Part shown: in pieces, positions 25,897-34,214 of the stretch | Position numbering within the stretch: position 1 is the stretch's first letter | Layout: each line of letters starts with the position of its first letter | From: an uncultured Collinsella sp. | GTDB taxonomy: Bacteria > Actinomycetota > Coriobacteriia > Coriobacteriales > Coriobacteriaceae | Length of the DNA stretch: 64,000 nucleotides | Direction: 5' to 3' | Assembly (NCBI GenBank): GCA_958435945.1 | Contig: CAUBIC010000003.1 | Coordinates: 71,149 to 135,148, forward strand | The notes under the pieces: generated by a model | Told to the model about the DNA's origin: nothing | The model's database searches: none | Seen by the model: only the letters and a program-made list of their open reading frames with translations | Program-made: the position numbers and the translations under genes

Positions 25897-26060
25897 TCAG
25901 CCGTACAGCTTGATCTCCCGGGGTTCCATGTGGTCGTCCCCCAATAAGACGTCCCTGATGTAGCTCTGCGGCAGGAACTCGACCGGCAGCACTGGGTCGT
26001 CGACGTAGCCGGGCACTGGGAGTAGGCGTGGCCTTTGGACATAGCGTGGCCGCCTGCCGG
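25897..26060 (-). pseudogene. Unidentified C-terminal coding remnant
   Basis: A minus frame with strong G/C third positions reads VPGYVDDPVLPVEFLP, SYIRDVLLGDDHM and EPREIKLYG before a TGA, followed by the hairpin at 25799. There is no start codon or upstream domain. The natural protein-like ending plus terminator suggests the 3' end of a deleted gene. I do not recognise it. Confidence 0.35.
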
Positions 26061-26151
26061 CGGTCGGACTGCCACTTCAGCCAAAAGCTCAGGCGCGCGC
26101 ATTAAAATAATGGATATATCGCTTGATGGGCTTTTGACCAAGCATGAACAT

Positions 26152-26198
26152 CGCAGGTAAATCCGTGTACCAATTTTTGGTACACGGATTTACCTGCG
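26152..26198. repeat. 22-bp perfect inverted repeat with a 3-nt loop
   Basis: The arm CGCAGGTAAATCCGTGTACC plus AA, the loop TTT and the exact complement. It stands alone in a gene-free stretch about 230 bp before the DUF1648 gene. No poly-T follows on either strand, so it is not a classical terminator. Confidence 0.85.
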
Positions 26199-26314
26199 GT
26201 TTGTTGAAAGCTCTGACATGCGCTGTCGACTTCATTAAAATCGATTGCCGATCAAGTCTTCCTATATATGCGAGTCCCAAGAAACTGCGCTGTAAACCTG
26301 AGTCCTCTATCGAT

Positions 26315-26334
26315 CGGCCCGGTGCACCGGGCCG
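26315..26334. repeat. 20-bp perfect palindrome
   Basis: CGGCCCGGTG/CACCGGGCCG. A further hairpin, AGCCGGCAA/TTGCCGGTCT, follows about 10 bases later, 60 bp before the DUF1648 gene. Nothing else is supported between 26061 and 26426. Confidence 0.6.
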
Positions 26335-26426
26335 CTGTCCTCGAGCCGGCAACAGCTTGCCGGTCTCAAAACGTATACTTGATTTAGGCGGAGTGGAATG
26401 TGGGCGCGCAAGGAGATGCGGAATCG

Positions 26427-26846
26427 ATGAGAGCCTCAAAAAAAATTACTGCAGTGTTATCATCTTTCATCCTCTCTATTCTTCCATTTCTGATTCTATG
26501 GGCGGCTTGGTCAGTCCTCCCTGATACAATTCCCGCTCATTGGAGTGGGGGTGTGGTTGATCGATGGGGTAATAAGCTTGAATTGCTGGTTGTTCCGCTG
26601 TTTTCTCTGATTGGTTCTATTGCAATTTCTGTGTACCTTATTGTTTCCACGCGGCGAAGAGAGTTCGCGGATTTCTCTGTTCGAATGCGACGGGACTTTG
26701 TTGCGTGCTATATTTCTAGTCTTCTTTTATCGACGACCTGTTCAGTGATAACTGCCGTGTGGGTCCAGTTGATTCTTACGCAAAACACTGCGGTTGATGG
26801 GGGGTTGGACTATCGATCCCGTATTCCCTTCCCGGGCTATATGTGA
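26427..26846 (+). CDS. DUF1648 membrane protein, first part
   Basis: An N-terminal hydrophobic helix is followed by PDTIPAHWSGGVVDRWGNK, the DUF1648 signature found in SdpI-like membrane proteins, then two further helices. The frame stops at 26846 right after a loop, where the next frame (GTG at 26843, 4-base GTGA overlap) carries two more helices. It is either a split or frameshifted gene or a coupled pair. AAGGAG lies 11 bases before the ATG. Codon use is richer in A/T than the core genes, which supports lateral acquisition. Confidence 0.65.
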   Translation: MRASKKITAVLSSFILSILPFLILWAAWSVLPDTIPAHWSGGVVDRWGNKLELLVVPLFSLIGSIAISVYLIVSTRRREFADFSVRMRRDFVACYISSLLLSTTCSVITAVWVQLILTQNTAVDGGLDYRSRIPFPGYM

Positions 26847-27052
26847 TTTTGTGCGCTTTGCCGCCTTTTCATGCGAGCGGCGGGAGCAAAAAGGCAGAGC
26901 GCCTGATAACAGTGCTCATTGGCGGCGCGGAGATTGTTCTTTGTGGAATAGTGCTTGAAGGTTCGGCTGCCTCTTATGCGATGATTGGACTGATGATTCT
27001 GTTCTGTGCGTTTGAGATTGTGTCACAGGTAAGGGATAGCCGGTCCTTATGA
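26843..27052 (+). CDS. Membrane protein, second part of the DUF1648-like gene
   Basis: A 69-residue frame with two hydrophobic helices (LITVLIGGAEIVLCGIVLEG and AMIGLMILFCAFEIV) that would complete a five-helix DUF1648/SdpI-type protein. It overlaps the first part by 4 bases. A single-base frameshift near 26835-26850 in an ancestral gene would give the same picture. Confidence 0.5.
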   Translation: MILCALPPFHASGGSKKAERLITVLIGGAEIVLCGIVLEGSAASYAMIGLMILFCAFEIVSQVRDSRSL

Positions 27053-27339
27053 GTTGAATTACGCGCGTGCGGATATAAAGGGTGGCATGTTAAGCTGGTC
27101 GTTTTCTCGTTCTGGGACATTTGCAGTAGGATGAGTGGGACTAGGCGCGCTGCGGTGTGATGGTGACGGTTGAGACTTGTATCGCTGCAAATCCGCTGAT
27201 GCACATTTTGCTATTGGGCTTGAAGGTGGGACCGACAGGCCTTTGTTTGGGTTGTTCTGGTCGTCCAACGCGTGTTGCACGGCTTTATATTGTTACCCTC
27301 GTTCGGCGCTCCGTTGGAGCATTTCCGGGTTTGTCGGCA

Positions 27340-27825
27340 TCATGACTTGGCCAAGCGACACGCTTGCCGGGACGGTTGTAACGCCGCGCCGGTTCCGTGT
27401 GCTCCTTCGTTGTTGGCCTGTCCAGCCGGGGGCGGATTCGGCCTCATGTTGTGGCGCACGGCCTTCAGGGGCTTCCCCTGGCGAGTTATGTTCGTCCGTA
27501 TGGGTAAGGGTCGGGTTGAGCTGACAATCCCGTGTCGGAAGGGGCTTGGACCATGCGCGCGATGACAGAGATTGAGTGGCTGGACGGCCGTGTGACGAAG
27601 GTGCCGGAGCTCGCCTTGGGCGATGCGTTCGGCGAGAGCGTCCAGGCGGAGCTCGATTTCGGGTTCGACGATGTGTTGGAGGGCCTTTGGGTCGTGGTGC
27701 GCCATCATGAGCCGGATGAGGACTCGGACGGCGACCCGCGCGGGAGGGGCTGCGCACTGCACGCGGACTGCCGGTACAGCCTGGTCGAACCGTCGGACCT
27801 CGACCGTGACCTCACACGTCGCCAT
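27340..27825 (-). CDS. Hypothetical protein, doubtful
   Basis: An ORF of 161 codons whose ATG at 27825 has a good GGAG-AGGCA-ATG ribosome site. The first 95 residues look protein-like (CEVTVEVRRFDQ, VEPEIELRLDALAERIAQ); the remainder is Arg/Pro-rich and may be read-through. A plus-strand frame over the same DNA (27562 on) also has high GC3, so the strand choice is uncertain. No family recognised. The 287 bases before it (27053-27339) and the stretch 27826-28062 hold nothing I can support. Confidence 0.3.
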   Translation of the reverse strand: MATCEVTVEVRRFDQAVPAVRVQCAAPPARVAVRVLIRLMMAHHDPKALQHIVEPEIELRLDALAERIAQGELRHLRHTAVQPLNLCHRAHGPSPFRHGIVSSTRPLPIRTNITRQGKPLKAVRHNMRPNPPPAGQANNEGAHGTGAALQPSRQACRLAKS

Positions 27826-28062
27826 TGCCTCTCCAATCAATGCCGGTCCCGGACTTTACTGGTACACATCTTATTGTGCATATTCAACGTCCCAAAACGT
27901 ATGCCACCTGGCACTCGATAATCGAGCCGTAGATGTCATGCTAATCGATTGTCGAAACCCAGTGCCAAAACCTTCCCGTCAATTCCCATCTGAAATTCGA
28001 ATATGAGGCAATAGATCTAGTTGATAGGCCAATCCAGCCCTTGGTCAAAATCACCAAAAGAA

Positions 28063-28087
28063 AAGTCCGCACAGCCTGTGCGGGCTT
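28063..28087 (-). terminator. Hairpin after the truncated pilin-lectin copy
   Basis: AAGTCCGCAC/GTGCGGGCTT with a 5-nt loop, the same position, stem length and TTTTCTTTTGG flank as at 20209. One base pair is G-T. Confidence 0.7.
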
Positions 28088-28098
28088 AACAGGTGAGG

Positions 28099-28683
28099 TT
28101 AGAAACACCAAGCGAAACAGGCGCAAACCGATCCAGTCGCACCGCAGGCGCCCGATACTACGCCGCTGCTGACGACGCCCAAGAAGCGCATAGAATCAAG
28201 CGGCGACACCGAACGCTGGCACCAATTGTAGCCATTGGCGATGGCAGAATTACCCGATAAGTTCTCCGTTACCCTGCCCTTGAACGCCTCGTACTGGGTG
28301 CCCTCGGAGGAAGTCCAAGGATAGCTGGATGCCCACTTGAAGGTGGGGACGATCCCGGAATAGCTGAGCAGGAAGAGCTTGTCGGAAGTAGCGGCAACTG
28401 CGGCGTTCTTGTTCTCATCGCCGCCCCCGACGTTGTTCGTGAGCTTCCTGACCGGTTTCACCTTGGACCGGAAATCGGACGGCATCAGGTTCCAGATCTC
28501 GCCGGAGTTCATCTTCTCGCGGAGCTCTGACTTCTCCCAGCCGCCAATGCTGGTGTCCATGGCATTCTCTCGTGAATATATACCCCTCGAGGTGGCGAGG
28601 AACGTCAGTCCCGCCATGCCCGAACCGTCGGCGAGGTCGTCGTGGTTGATGCCGATAATGCGGTACTCGAGCGTCTCGCCGTT
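28099..28683 (-). pseudogene. 5'-truncated copy of the pilin-lectin variable gene
   Basis: The frame begins in mid-protein at NGETLEYRIIGINHDDLADG, corresponding to DGQTLEYKIIGINHDDLADG of the complete gene, and runs to the same CF* end. An in-frame stop lies immediately upstream and the pilin N-terminus, promoter and RBS are absent. The block GWEKSELR to KLTNNV is nearly identical to the complete copy, while the last 44 residues differ at 25 places without gaps. Such a copy could be a silent donor cassette or plain debris. Confidence 0.75.
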
Positions 28684-28686
28684 CTA

Positions 28687-29142
28687 GCGCTCTGGCAGCC
28701 TGACGGTGCTCAGGAGCGCGTGCTCGTTATGCCCGCCGATGCCACGTGGGCATCAGTCGTTCCAGACGGCGAAGCCTCGGACGCCCGCATCTACACCTTC
28801 CTCGACGTGAGCGAAGCGGTCAGATCTGCTTGCGGCCTCGGGCTGGGGTGCCTCGCCTCTCGCATCGCGATCTTCCTCGCGGCGCTCGCCGTGGCGTGGG
28901 CGGCAACGGGACGCGCCCTGCGACCGGCGGCGGAGGCCGAGGAGCGGGAGCGCGCGTTCGTTTGCACCGCCTCGCACGACCTCGTCACCCCGCTCATGGC
29001 GGCAACCGCGAACTGCGACGTGCTTGAGGCGGAGTCATCAGATCAGGCCGGCCTTGCGTCCTGGGTCGCCAACATCCGTGCAGCGGCGGACGAGATGGCG
29101 ACTCGCATCGCCGACATGCTCATGCACATGGGCGGCGACTAG
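28687..29142 (+). pseudogene. Histidine kinase fragment
   Basis: The frame has no own start; it reads from part of a sensor domain (RIYTFLDVSEA) through a membrane helix (IAIFLAALAVAWAATG) into a HisKA box (CTASHDLVTPLMAA with the phospho-His), and stops before any HATPase motif (N, G1, G2). It abuts the truncated pilin-lectin copy head to head at about 28685, which marks a recombination junction. Confidence 0.6.
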
Positions 29143-29221
29143 CCAGGGCAATCCCCGCAACGGGCATTATTATCCGGGAAGCGTTTGGTTGCGAGGCACA
29201 CCGGTGTGAGGGCCTGAGTCG

Positions 29222-30658
29222 TCAGATCCCGCACAGGGGGACCGCAATGGTGGCCACCGCGCCGCCCGAGGGGCTGTTGGCGAGCGAGACGGAGCCCCCG
29301 TGGGCGCTCGCGGCCTCGGAGGCGACGTGGAGGCCGAGCCCGTAGTGGCGGCCTCCGTCGCGCGAGGAGCGGGAGGAGTCGTCAGTGAAGAGGCGCTCGC
29401 AGCCGCGTTCGAGGGCGGCGGGAGAAAAGCCCGGTCCGTCGTCGGCAATCTCGATGACGAGGCGCCCGCCCGCGACGTCGCAGGAGACAGCCACGCGCGA
29501 GCGTGCGTGCTCGGCGGCGTTGGCCACGAGGTTCGCGGCGGCTCGCGCCAGGGCGGTTCGGTCGAGCGGGGCCTCGGGCGCGCCCGCGACAGCGGGGCCC
29601 GTGGCCGCGTCGAGCGTCACGCCTCGCGCCCGGGCGATCTGGGCGGCCTCGGCGAGGACCTGCTCGCAGAGCTCGGCCGGCCGCATGGGGGCCCTCTCCG
29701 CCCCGCCGGACCCGCGCGAGGCCTCGATGAGCAGGTGCACGTAGCCGTCGAGCCTTTCGACACCGCCGGCTATGTCGCGCGCGGCGGCCGCGATTTCGGC
29801 GTCTTTCTCGTCTTCCAGCTCCTCCGCCACGAAGTCGGCGTTGGCGCGCAGCACGGTGAGCGGCGTCTTGAGGTCGTGGGCGAGCGACGCCACCTGCTCG
29901 CGCTGTCCCCGCTCCGCGGCCCAGCGGGCCTCGAGCGACTCGGCGAGGGAGGCCCGCATGGCGTCCATCGCGGCGAGGACGTCGTTCACCTCGCGCACGT
30001 TGGTGCTGCCGACCGCGAAGTCGAGCTCCCCCGCGCCGACGCGCCCTGCCGCCTCCGCGAGCGGCGCCATCTTGCGCGAGATCACGCGGCTCGCGCGGCG
30101 CGCCACGAGCGCGAGCGCGAGCGCGCTTCCCGCAGCGGCGCCGACGAGCATGAGGTTCTGCGGGTTGGGAAGCAGGCCGGCGAGGTCGCGCGAGACCCAC
30201 TGCGGCAGGTACTCGCTGACGAGTGCGCAGGCCCCGCCGCCCTTGAGCGGGAACGCGGCGTAGGTGAGGCCCGAGCCCCCGCCCTCGATCTCCACTGTGC
30301 CCGGATCCGCGGCGAGTGCCGCACGGGCCATTTCCGTCGCGTCCTCGAGCCACGTGCCCTCGAGGTCTGTCATCAGCACGTATCCGTCCTTATTCAGGAT
30401 GAGGTAGCGGTACGCCGTCGGCACGTCCTGCTGCCCGCAGACGCCGTCGCGTGCCAGGCCCTCCGCGACCTCGCGCGCATTGGCCGGCCCCCAGCTTGCC
30501 TCGTAGACGAAGCCCGCGTCGATCGCCGCGGAGAGCGCCATGAACGAGGCGAGCCACGCCGTGGCGACCGCCGCGAACGCGTAGGCGAAGTAGCGCGCGA
30601 TGACGAAGGAGAGCGGCATGCCCCCGCGACCTCGCGCCCCGGTCCTCAGAGCTGCCAC
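29222..30658 (-). CDS. Sensor histidine kinase (lantibiotic-resistance type)
   Basis: Two membrane helices (residues 18-45 and 168-188) flank an extracellular sensor of about 120 residues. Then come a HAMP-like linker, HisKA with phospho-His in SLAHDLKTPL (H261), an N box, and HATPase G boxes (DDGPGF; GGRHYGLGLHVA). It overlaps the response regulator by 13 bases if the GTG at 30658 is used; an ATG at 30619, just before the first helix, is a good alternative. It probably senses cell-envelope stress or a peptide antibiotic and controls the upstream ABC genes. Confidence 0.88.
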   Translation of the reverse strand: MAALRTGARGRGGMPLSFVIARYFAYAFAAVATAWLASFMALSAAIDAGFVYEASWGPANAREVAEGLARDGVCGQQDVPTAYRYLILNKDGYVLMTDLEGTWLEDATEMARAALAADPGTVEIEGGGSGLTYAAFPLKGGGACALVSEYLPQWVSRDLAGLLPNPQNLMLVGAAAGSALALALVARRASRVISRKMAPLAEAAGRVGAGELDFAVGSTNVREVNDVLAAMDAMRASLAESLEARWAAERGQREQVASLAHDLKTPLTVLRANADFVAEELEDEKDAEIAAAARDIAGGVERLDGYVHLLIEASRGSGGAERAPMRPAELCEQVLAEAAQIARARGVTLDAATGPAVAGAPEAPLDRTALARAAANLVANAAEHARSRVAVSCDVAGGRLVIEIADDGPGFSPAALERGCERLFTDDSSRSSRDGGRHYGLGLHVASEAASAHGGSVSLANSPSGGAVATIAVPLCGI

Positions 30659-31308
30659 TTGTACCCCATCCCCCAGACGGTCGCGATCGGATCGGCGCCG
30701 GCCTCGGAGAGTTTCCTCCGGGCGCGGCTGACCTGCATGGATATGGCCGCGTCGTCGGCGTCGCTCTCCCAGCCGAGCACCGCCTCGCGTATCTGCGCGC
30801 GGCTCATGACCTGCCCGGGGTGACGGGCGAGGTACTCGCAGATGGCGTACTCGGTGGGCGTGAGCGGCACGGCCTCTCCGCCCACGGCGAGGCTGCGCGC
30901 CCCGAGGTCGATCCGCACCTCCCCGAAGGAGAGGGCGTGCGAGCGCGGTCGGCGCTCACGGCGTAGATGGGCCGCGACCTTGGCGCGCAGCTCCGCGGCC
31001 CCGAAGGGCTTGCGGACGTAGTCGTCGGCGCCCAGGCCGTAGCCGGCCACGGCGTCCTCCTCGGCCACGCGCGCGGTCAGGAAGATGATGGGCCCGTCGA
31101 AGTCCGGGCGGATCTGCCGCACGAGCTCGAAGCCGTCGAGCCCCGGCATCATGACGTCGCAGAGCACGAGGTCGAAGCGCGAGAGGTCCATCCCCGGGAC
31201 CGCCGTCGGGTCCGCCTCCCTGACGACCTCATGGCCGTCGCGGCCGAGGACGCGAGCGAGCGCGTCGAGGATCGCCCGCTCATCATCCACTGCCAGTATC
31301 CTCGCCAT
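30646..31308 (-). CDS. OmpR-family response regulator
   Basis: Receiver domain with acidic D8-D9, phospho-acceptor D51 (LVLCDVMMPG), FLTAR and VRKPFG. The C-terminal winged-helix DNA-binding domain carries LTPTEYAICEYLARHPGQV and ends in VWGMGYKWQL. It is read together with the kinase downstream and presumably acts on the LanFEG-type transporter promoter; a 12-bp palindrome lies near that promoter at 34012. Confidence 0.92.
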   Translation of the reverse strand: MARILAVDDERAILDALARVLGRDGHEVVREADPTAVPGMDLSRFDLVLCDVMMPGLDGFELVRQIRPDFDGPIIFLTARVAEEDAVAGYGLGADDYVRKPFGAAELRAKVAAHLRRERRPRSHALSFGEVRIDLGARSLAVGGEAVPLTPTEYAICEYLARHPGQVMSRAQIREAVLGWESDADDAAISMQVSRARRKLSEAGADPIATVWGMGYKWQL

Positions 31309-31353
31309 GTTCGACCTCCTGAAACTCCCGTCGGAATTGTACTAGCGCCGCGC

Positions 31354-31542
31354 TCAGCGGTCCAGAGCCCCGCGCGCAGCCGCGGGCGCGAGCGCCCGCA
31401 TGGCGATCTCGGGGTTGGGCAGCACGCGGTCGGCGATCGAGTGCAGCGCCGACCCCCAGCCGGCGTCGAGCAGGGCATTCCCGCCCAGGACGAGCCCTGC
31501 GGAGAGGAGGACGAGCACGGCGGCGAGCGGCCTCCTACGCAT
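31354..31542 (-). CDS. Small secreted or membrane-anchored protein
   Basis: Sixty-two residues: an Arg-rich start (MRRRP), a hydrophobic helix (LAAVLVLLSAGLVLGG) and a 40-residue tail. Its start overlaps the end of the second permease gene by 8 bases, so it belongs to the operon. I do not recognise the family. Confidence 0.6.
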   Translation of the reverse strand: MRRRPLAAVLVLLSAGLVLGGNALLDAGWGSALHSIADRVLPNPEIAMRALAPAAARGALDR

Positions 31543-32350
31543 CTGCCCTCCCGTCCTCGAAGCGGCAGAACCAAGCGAGAAGGACGGCGGCGGCTGCCAG
31601 GGTGAGCACGAGGCTGGCGAGCGCAGTCGTGAGGAGAGGGCCCGCCGCGCGTGCGGCGTCGATGAAGGCCTCCACCCCGAGCGACCCCAGGCGCGCGGGC
31701 CAGGCGAGCGGCACCCAGCTCAGGGGCGTCGCCAGGGCACCGGTGAGCTCGCCGGTCATGAGGCCGTGCGCAAGTCCGCCCACTGAGAAGAACGCGAGGA
31801 GCATTCCCGCCGCGCCGGCGCCGATGGCGGCGTTGCGGCCGAGGCGCAGGGCCAAGCCGAGCCCCAGCGCGTAGAGGGGCAGGCTGCCCAACACGATGCC
31901 TGCCCAGGCGGCCGCAAGCGGAGCGGGCCCGAGCGGCAGGCGCCCGGCGACGGCGAGCACGGCCCCGAACACGCCGAGCGCCACGGCCAGCGCGCCCGCG
32001 CCGAGCGCCGCAAGGGCGAGCAGCTTCGCCGCGACGGCGCGCCCGCGCGAGGGGACCGCCGTGAGGTTGGCGAGGCGCCCGGCAGCGCGCTCCTCGTCCA
32101 CGGCGAGCCCGCAGACGATGGCGGACATGAGCGGCATGAGGGCGCCGAGGAACTGGGCGTAGGCGTCCGCGCCCAGCGCCGGGTCCCAACGGGTTACGGA
32201 GAAGTACTCGCCGCAGGCAAGACCGGCTGCCAGGCCGCAGACGAGGTGCACCGCCGTGAGCGGGGAGCGCGCCAGGCGCAGGGCCTCGGAGAGCAGGGCC
32301 CGCGGGAGAGTCATGCGCGGCGTCGGGTCGGAGAGTCGTGTCACGGCCAT
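31535..32350 (-). CDS. ABC-2 type permease, lantibiotic immunity (LanG/MutG-like)
   Basis: A 271-aa protein with about six hydrophobic helices, an extracellular segment CGEYFSVTRWDPALGADAY after the first helix, and the DEERAAGR motif seen in lantibiotic-immunity permeases. The ATG at 32350 overlaps the stop of the preceding permease (ATGA). A longer open frame upstream is an artefact of GC-rich DNA. It works with the adjacent ATPase and first permease. Confidence 0.85.
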   Translation of the reverse strand: MAVTRLSDPTPRMTLPRALLSEALRLARSPLTAVHLVCGLAAGLACGEYFSVTRWDPALGADAYAQFLGALMPLMSAIVCGLAVDEERAAGRLANLTAVPSRGRAVAAKLLALAALGAGALAVALGVFGAVLAVAGRLPLGPAPLAAAWAGIVLGSLPLYALGLGLALRLGRNAAIGAGAAGMLLAFFSVGGLAHGLMTGELTGALATPLSWVPLAWPARLGSLGVEAFIDAARAAGPLLTTALASLVLTLAAAAVLLAWFCRFEDGRADA

Positions 32351-33116
32351 CACCTCTCTTCGGAGCGCGCGAACCAGGCCGCGCCCGCCGCCGTGAGCGC
32401 GGCGAACGCGAGCGCGCAGACCGCAAGACCCGCCAGCGTGAGCATGGCGTCCGCCGTGAGCGCCCCGCCGAGCGCCATGTCCGCCGCGAGTGGCTCGCCG
32501 CTCGGCAGCACGGGGATGAAGCTCGTGGGGATGACCATGCTCGCGGACGGCGGAAAGAGCTGCGGCAGCGGCACCAACGACCAGGCGAACCCACCCACGA
32601 GCTGCACGGCGAGCGGGCAGAAGATGCCAGCGAGCATGCCGAGCCGCGCCGTGAGGAAGAGCCCTGCGGGGATCATCCACGCCGCGGTCACCGTGTTGGC
32701 GAGCGCGCAGAGGAGCATCGTGAACGTGCCCGCGGCCGTGAGGCCCTGCGAGGAGAACGCCGATCCCGCGAGGTAGATGCCGAAGACCACGAGGTTCGAG
32801 AGCGTGCAAAGCGCGAGGCACCAGAGCGCCTTGGCCCACCAGGCGCGCCTAAGCGGGAAGCCCAGGCCCAGAAGCCCCCGCATCCGCGTGCGCGCGTCCG
32901 CCCGCGCGACGCACGCCACCACGAGCGAGAGAGACACGGGCAGGAAGAGCGCGTACCAGTAGTTCCACGCGCTGAAGATTTGCACGCCCCGGTAGGGCAT
33001 CGCGCCGAGCAGCGGCATCGGCAGCGCCATGAGCACGGCCAGGCGAACCGGTGCCGCGTGGCGCGACTTCAGGGCCTCGGCGCGCAGGCCCGCGAGCAGG
33101 TCGCCTTTCTCGCCCG

Positions 33117-33120
<4 letters not shown>
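32350..33120 (-). CDS. ABC-2 type permease, lantibiotic immunity (LanE/MutE-like)
   Basis: A 256-aa protein starting MTGEKGDLLAGLRAEALKSR, a typical LanE-type opening, with six hydrophobic helices and SAWNYWYALFLPV in the first extracellular turn. Its ATG overlaps the ATPase stop by 4 bases. LanFEG transporters expel lantibiotics from the membrane. No lantibiotic precursor or LanB/C/M gene is seen here, so it is more likely resistance than self-immunity. Confidence 0.85.
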
Positions 33121-33845
<725 letters not shown>

Positions 33846-34011
33846 GGGTTCGTCCTTTCTCTTCCGGGCGCGCGGGCCGAGTCGCCGTGCCCGCGCGCCT
33901 TACCTTTCGGGTTCACCATCCATGGTGGGGCGCGTTTCTAACGAAGCTGTAACGGCCGTTGGGCTCTTTTGGCGCCAGCCCTTCTCGACCCGTACGCCAC
34001 TCATGGTATGT
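33846..34011. other. Leader of the lantibiotic-resistance operon
   Basis: A stretch without genes that must contain the minus-strand promoter. I cannot fix the -35/-10 boxes with confidence. No other gene is supported up to the repeat at 34048. Confidence 0.4.
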
Positions 34012-34023
34012 TTATCGCGATAA
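34012..34023. promoter_or_regulatory. 12-bp palindrome, possible operator
   Basis: TTATCGCGATAA, a perfect palindrome 167 bp upstream of the LanF-like start codon. It may bind the cluster's response regulator or another dimeric regulator; this is inference. Confidence 0.4.
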
Positions 34024-34047
34024 CAAGGACGGAGGTGCCCATGGCGC

Positions 34048-34076
34048 GCACTTAGTGCCTGACTTTTTTGTTTAAA
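34048..34076. repeat. Right direct repeat flanking the accessory region (att-like)
   Basis: GCACTTAGTGCCTGAC, a T6 run and GTTTAAA; a near copy of the tRNA-Pro terminator end at 19755-19784. Core-type genes resume just after it. Confidence 0.45.
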
Positions 34077-34214
34077 AATCAATTACTTAAAGCAACGAAG
34101 AATCAACGACTAACCTTCCTCCACATGTCTGGACTCTCTATGCTCGCGCTGGATAGACATCGCCAGAACGGGTATAGTATCGAAAGTTTTGTCGTTTACC
34201 AGCGGGGGAGTCCT

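Noticed and set aside
27532..27921. Plus-strand ORF of 129 codons (from about 27562) with high GC3
   Set aside because: It overlaps the opposite ORF at 27340-27825, which has the better ribosome site. Neither has a recognised family; I kept only the minus-strand one at low confidence.
29300..30823. Plus-strand frame of 507 codons opposite the histidine kinase
   Set aside because: Arg/Gly/Ala-rich shadow; the opposite strand has all kinase boxes.
31535..32839. Longer minus-strand frame (434 codons) for the second permease
   Set aside because: The upstream part is antisense-frame noise over the first permease; the ATG at 32350 with ATGA overlap is the natural start.
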